Origin: Streptomyces albospinus
Lineage (GTDB): Bacteria > Actinomycetota > Actinomycetes > Streptomycetales > Streptomycetaceae
Length of the DNA: 35,826 nucleotides
Reading direction: 5' to 3'
Assembly (NCBI RefSeq): GCF_014648695.1
Contig: NZ_BMRP01000049.1
Location: forward strand, 9,424-45,249
Below the pieces are notes generated by a model. The model saw only the letters and a program-made list of their open reading frames with translations. It was not told the DNA's origin and ran no database searches. A program made the translations under genes and the position numbers. Below, one piece after another: positions 33,008-35,826 of this stretch (its first letter is position 1; each line of letters opens with the position of its first letter).

Positions 33008-34252
33008 GTGCTGCGCCGCCAGACACCCCCGGGGGTGGGCAGCCGCCGATTTCGGCGCATCGCAGCCGTCCTCACCTCCTTGAGTGCGCTGATCGCGACC
33101 TCCATCGTGGCCGGTCCGGCCACTGCTTCTGAGGCTTCCCTCTCCTGCGCCCTCGGACGCACCGATGCGCATCACTCCGAAGGCGTCGACGGTTGGAACG
33201 ATGCCTACCCGCGCCCGAATCGCTCCCTTGACGCGGTGATGATTTTTCTGTCGTTTCCGGACGCCCGCCCCACCACGACCCCGCAGCAGCTCTCCGGGGA
33301 CTACTTTCCCGCCACGTCCCAGTTCTTCGACCGGGCCTCCTACGGCACCTTCAAGTTGCATGCGCACATCCAGAACCACTGGGTCCGGATGCCCCATCCG
33401 TCCACCGCGTATGGCATACAGCGCGACTGGGACTCCGGCCGGCGCGCCGGATACCTCCGCGACGCGGTCGCCGCCGCGGAACCCTCGGTCGACTTCAGCC
33501 GCTACGACCTGATCTATCTCGTCGCCGACCCGGGCGCCCCCGGCGTCGACTCGGACGCCACGAAGGTCGTCAACCTCGACCAGCCGATGAACGTCGACGG
33601 TGTCGAGCTGCGCCGCTTCGTCACCGTCTTCGAGCACAGCCCGCCCGACCGCAACGTCCTCGCCCACGAGACCGGCCATGTCTTCGACCTGCCCGACCTC
33701 TACCACCGCCCCCAGGACGGCAAGGGCGACTGGGACACCTATGTAGGGGACTGGGACCTCATGGGCAGCCAGTTCGGGCTGGCCCCCGAGCCCTTCGCCT
33801 GGCACAAATGGCACCTCGGATGGATCACCGACGGCCAGGTCGACTGCGTCGAGCGGTCCCGCCCCACCGTGCACGCGCTGCGCACCCTGTCCGCCCCCGA
33901 GGAGCCGGGCGACCACCGCCGCACCCGCCTCCTGGTCGTCCGCACCGGCCCCGACAGCGCGCTCGCCATGGAGGCCCGCGCCGCCGTCGGCAACGACCGC
34001 CACGTCTGCACCGAGGGCATCCTCGTCTACCGCGTACGCAGCGACACCGCGTCCGGATCCGGGCCGGTCCAGGTGCTGGACGGCCACCCCGGCACCTCGG
34101 CCTGCTGGGGCACCTCCGTCTACCCGCCGCTCGCCGACGCCCCCCTGGGGGTGGGCGAGAGCATGAACGACACCGAGGACGGCGTGCGCATCCAGGTCGA
34201 GAGACGGACGGCCGGCGGGGACTGGGTGGTCAAGGTGACCCACAGTTCCTGA
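33008..34252 (+). CDS. Secreted M6-type metalloprotease
   Basis: 414 residues. The N-terminus has a twin Arg and a hydrophobic signal (RRFRRIAAVLTSLSALIATSIVAGPATASEA), so it is exported. The zinc site is HETGHVFDLPDLY with His220, Glu221 and His224; VGDWDLMGSQFGLAPEPFAWHKWHLGWI follows and is typical of the immune inhibitor A-like M6 family. GGAGG five bases before GTG 33008 decides the start; ATG 32975 in the same frame lacks a site. No LPxTG or other anchor is seen. Its neighbours do not suggest a particular substrate. Confidence 0.88.
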   Translation: MLRRQTPPGVGSRRFRRIAAVLTSLSALIATSIVAGPATASEASLSCALGRTDAHHSEGVDGWNDAYPRPNRSLDAVMIFLSFPDARPTTTPQQLSGDYFPATSQFFDRASYGTFKLHAHIQNHWVRMPHPSTAYGIQRDWDSGRRAGYLRDAVAAAEPSVDFSRYDLIYLVADPGAPGVDSDATKVVNLDQPMNVDGVELRRFVTVFEHSPPDRNVLAHETGHVFDLPDLYHRPQDGKGDWDTYVGDWDLMGSQFGLAPEPFAWHKWHLGWITDGQVDCVERSRPTVHALRTLSAPEEPGDHRRTRLLVVRTGPDSALAMEARAAVGNDRHVCTEGILVYRVRSDTASGSGPVQVLDGHPGTSACWGTSVYPPLADAPLGVGESMNDTEDGVRIQVERRTAGGDWVVKVTHSS

Positions 34253-34270
34253 CCGGCACGGAACGGACAC

Positions 34271-34304
34271 GACGAAGGCCCCCACCGGAGTGGGGGCCTT
34301 CGTC
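34271..34304. terminator. Strong terminator between metalloprotease and tRNA-Lys 3
   Basis: GACGAAGGCCCCCAC (34271-34285) and GTGGGGGCCTTCGTC (34290-34304) form a perfect 15-bp stem around CGGA. It lies 18 bp after the protease stop and just beyond the tRNA 3' end on the other strand. Confidence 0.85.
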
Positions 34305-34310
34305 TGTCGG

Positions 34311-34384
34311 TGCGCCGCCAGGGACTCGAACCCCGGACCCGCTGATTAAGAGTCAGCTGCTCTAACCAACTGAGCTAGCGGCGC
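34311..34384 (-). tRNA. tRNA-Lys (anticodon CTT), copy 3
   Basis: Identical over 74 nt to the copies at 14946 and 19526. The flanks differ from the other two after a few bases. CCA is not encoded. Confidence 0.97.
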
Positions 34385-34399
34385 CTGCTGACGGGGAAA

Positions 34400-34428
34400 A
34401 CATTAGCATCCTGGCCGGGGAGGGCAAA
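34400..34428 (-). promoter_or_regulatory. Promoter of tRNA-Lys 3
   Basis: On the minus strand TTTGCC (plus 34423-34428), a 17-bp spacer and TAATGT (plus 34400-34405) place transcription start about 9 nt before the tRNA. Confidence 0.55.
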
Positions 34429-34446
34429 AATCGATTCGCCGCGGCC

Positions 34447-35076
34447 TCACGTGACCGCGGCATCCAGGGGCTGAGCAGCGCTTTCGGGGTGTGCGCGGGC
34501 GCCCTCCCGGTCGGCCTCCAGCGTGCCCCGCGCCGCCCCCACGCAGGCCCACAGCAGGACGTCCGGGCCGGGCAGCCAGGGGTCGCGCACGTCGGGGGCG
34601 ACCAGCCAGCGGGACGCGGCGGTGCCGGCCGGGTCGTCTCCGGCCGCGGTGCCCGGCGTACGGGGGCGCGGGTGCAGCGGCGGGACCGTCACCGCGTCGC
34701 CGCCGCCGTGGCACAGCAGTGGCGGCACCGCCGCGGCCCACTCCTCCCACGCCAGCAGCGCCGGCAGCCGCTGGGCGGTGCCCGGCGCGGCGAACAGCAG
34801 GAGCCGGCCGCGGTGCACGGCCACCGGCCCCGAGCCCGGCCCCGCGGACCACAGCCGGTCCACCATGCGCCGCCCGAAGAGCGCCGGCGCGTTGATCACG
34901 TCGAAGACGGCGCCGCACGGCAGCACGCTCGGCGCCGTGGGCCGCTCCGCCCACAGGGTGTGCACGCTGCCCGGATGCGGGCTTGAGGAGGCGAGCCAGT
35001 CGGCGCCGGCGAGCGTGACGTACGCGGCGGTGGGGAAGGCCGGGTTCCGGGGAGTCTCAGGCAGCCAGTCGGTCAT
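34447..35076 (-). CDS. Bifunctional DNA primase/polymerase-like small protein
   Basis: 209 residues. The segments SVHTLWAERPTAPSVLPCGAVFDVINAPALFG, GPVAVHRGRLLLFAAPGTAQRLPALLAWEEW and the late PGPDVLLWACVGAARG resemble the stand-alone N-terminal prim-pol-like proteins common in streptomycetes, whose activity is unproven. It lacks obvious polymerase acidic motifs, so a real primase function is doubtful. ATG 35076 has no ribosome-binding site; a perfect GGTCT/AGACC dyad lies just upstream and the transcript may be leaderless. It starts 166 bp from the end of the next minus-strand gene. Confidence 0.6.
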   Translation of the reverse strand: MTDWLPETPRNPAFPTAAYVTLAGADWLASSSPHPGSVHTLWAERPTAPSVLPCGAVFDVINAPALFGRRMVDRLWSAGPGSGPVAVHRGRLLLFAAPGTAQRLPALLAWEEWAAAVPPLLCHGGGDAVTVPPLHPRPRTPGTAAGDDPAGTAASRWLVAPDVRDPWLPGPDVLLWACVGAARGTLEADREGARAHPESAAQPLDAAVT

Positions 35077-35083
35077 GCGGACA

Positions 35084-35097
35084 GGTCTATCGAGACC
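35084..35097. promoter_or_regulatory. Operator-like dyad upstream of the primase-like gene
   Basis: GGTCT-ATCG-AGACC is a perfect 5-bp inverted repeat 7 bp before the ATG at 35076. It would overlap the promoter of a leaderless transcript and so could be a repressor site. Confidence 0.35.
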
Positions 35098-35241
35098 CCG
35101 CGTACCAGCAGAGCTGATTGGCGGAAACCGGGACAGGGTGGCACGGCAGGGAGTATCTTCCGCTCCCCGCATATGCCAGCGGCTCATGATCTTGGACCAT
35201 GGGCCGTCGTGGGGTGGGTGGGGCCGGTGTGGCTCCCGGGG

Positions 35242-35625
35242 TCAGTCCATGTCGCCCAGCACCGCGCTTCCGCTGCGCATCAGGCTGCGGCCGAACTCGA
35301 CCATCTTCTGTGCGTAGTCCTCGGTCCACTCCGCCCGCTCGGCGAGCACCGACAGCGGCAGCCGGTCGAAGCGGCGGGGGTCGGTCAGCTGGGCGGCGGC
35401 GAGCGCCTGGAACTCCGTGGCGCGGTCGGCCGCCGCCCGGAACGCGAGCGTGAGCTCGGTCGCCCGGCCCAGCAGCGCGCCGGGATCCTCCATCGACTCC
35501 AGACCGAAGAAGTGCTCGGGGTCGGCGGTGGCCTCGGGGGGCTCGAAGAGCAGCTGCGCGGGCCTCATGCGCCGGGATTCGGACGCCGTACCGCGGGGAT
35601 CGGGAGCCGGTCGCGGCTCGGACAT
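35242..35625 (-). CDS. Small protein of unknown function
   Basis: 127 residues, not recognised. A disordered N-terminus (MSEPRPAPDPRGTASESRRM) is followed by a helical, acidic region with EHFFGLESMEDPGALLGRATELTLAFRAAADRATEFQALAAAQL and EWTEDYAQKMVEFGRSLM. There is no membrane helix or signal peptide. The ATG at 35625 is well supported by GGAGG 8 nt upstream. The general look is of a conserved actinobacterial helical protein; nothing indicates its role. Confidence 0.75.
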   Translation of the reverse strand: MSEPRPAPDPRGTASESRRMRPAQLLFEPPEATADPEHFFGLESMEDPGALLGRATELTLAFRAAADRATEFQALAAAQLTDPRRFDRLPLSVLAERAEWTEDYAQKMVEFGRSLMRSGSAVLGDMD

Positions 35626-35693
35626 GTACCTACCTCCAGGGTTGTCTGCCGCATTCCATTGTCCCGCCGTGCGCAAGTAGGCCCCCTGGCGAG

Positions 35694-35739
35694 GGGTGCT
35701 GTCCGGTGGGCACCGGCCGCCGCCCACCGGACAGCACCC
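35694..35739 (-). terminator. Terminator of the gene running in from the right edge
   Basis: GGGTGCTGTCCGGTGGGC (35694-35711) and GCCCACCGGACAGCACCC (35722-35739) form a perfect 18-bp stem with a 10-nt loop, 22 bp after the stop of the partial minus-strand gene. Confidence 0.75.
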
Positions 35740-35760
35740 GGCCCGGCGGCCCGCACCGCC

Positions 35761-35826
35761 CTACGTCCCCCACCCCACCCGGTGCTCCGCGAGGTGTGCG
35801 AGGACCGCGTGGTTCGCCTCCCAGCC
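35761..35826 (-). CDS. 3' end of an unidentified gene (partial)
   Basis: The minus-strand frame reads GWEANHAVLAHLAEHRVGWG and T, then TAG at 35761-35763, followed by a strong terminator hairpin. The codons have mostly G or C third bases, as in a real gene. Only 21 residues are visible, too few to identify a family. Confidence 0.5.
   Translation of the reverse strand, partial: GWEANHAVLAHLAEHRVGWGT

Overview
The window is very GC-rich DNA with strong G/C bias at third codon positions. It encodes an SsgA-like sporulation/division protein, a YidC/Oxa1 paralogue, a sortase-type protein, ROK, GntR(HutC) and IclR regulators, and many leaderless or GTG starts. Together these point to a Streptomyces or close streptomycete chromosome, core-to-accessory in character. 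No phage, plasmid, transposase or CRISPR genes were found.

Layout. Positions 1-1478 hold the end of a YidC-like insertase and a fumarylacetoacetate-hydrolase-family enzyme. Positions 1499-2131 hold two copies of a composite repeat in inverted orientation, one behind each of two convergent genes. Positions 2147-4967 hold a divergent sugar/inositol-type unit: a Gfo/Idh/MocA oxidoreductase plus a haem-degrading-domain protein on the minus strand, and a ROK regulator on the plus strand, separated by a 27-bp dyad operator. A hydrolase gene fragment follows at about 5044-5257.

Positions 5360-12236 are a phosphonate-type locus. A GntR/HutC regulator is followed by six tightly packed genes: a FAD oxidoreductase, a phosphonatase-like HAD hydrolase, an ABC ATPase, two permeases and a binding lipoprotein. 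The likely job is import of an aminoethylphosphonate-like compound, oxidation of its C-N bond and cleavage of the C-P bond. No transaminase is present. A NagD-like phosphatase follows.

Positions 13435-14911 encode a membrane-anchored secreted protein and a sortase homologue that has lost its catalytic His and Cys. Three identical tRNA-Lys(CTT) genes lie on the minus strand at 14946, 19526 and 34311. Between the first two are a possible frameshifted small peptide gene, the SsgA-like gene, a gene of unknown function and an acyl-CoA synthetase-like ligase with DasR-type and TGACG-type operator candidates.

Positions 19688-29446 form a catabolic island. It has an IclR regulator, a polar amino-acid/ectoine-type ABC transporter, a DUF3830 protein, an amidase, a D-2-hydroxyacid dehydrogenase and two paralogous maleate-isomerase/Asp-Glu-racemase-like enzymes. 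Between the binding-protein gene and the first permease gene sit four tandem repeats, each of which is a mini-ORF joined to its neighbours by ATGA stop/start overlaps. The right end carries an LLM flavin oxidoreductase with an in-frame palindromic repeat inside it, a PAS-GGDEF-EAL protein, a secreted M6-type metalloprotease, a primase/polymerase-like protein, a small unknown protein and the 3' end of one more gene.
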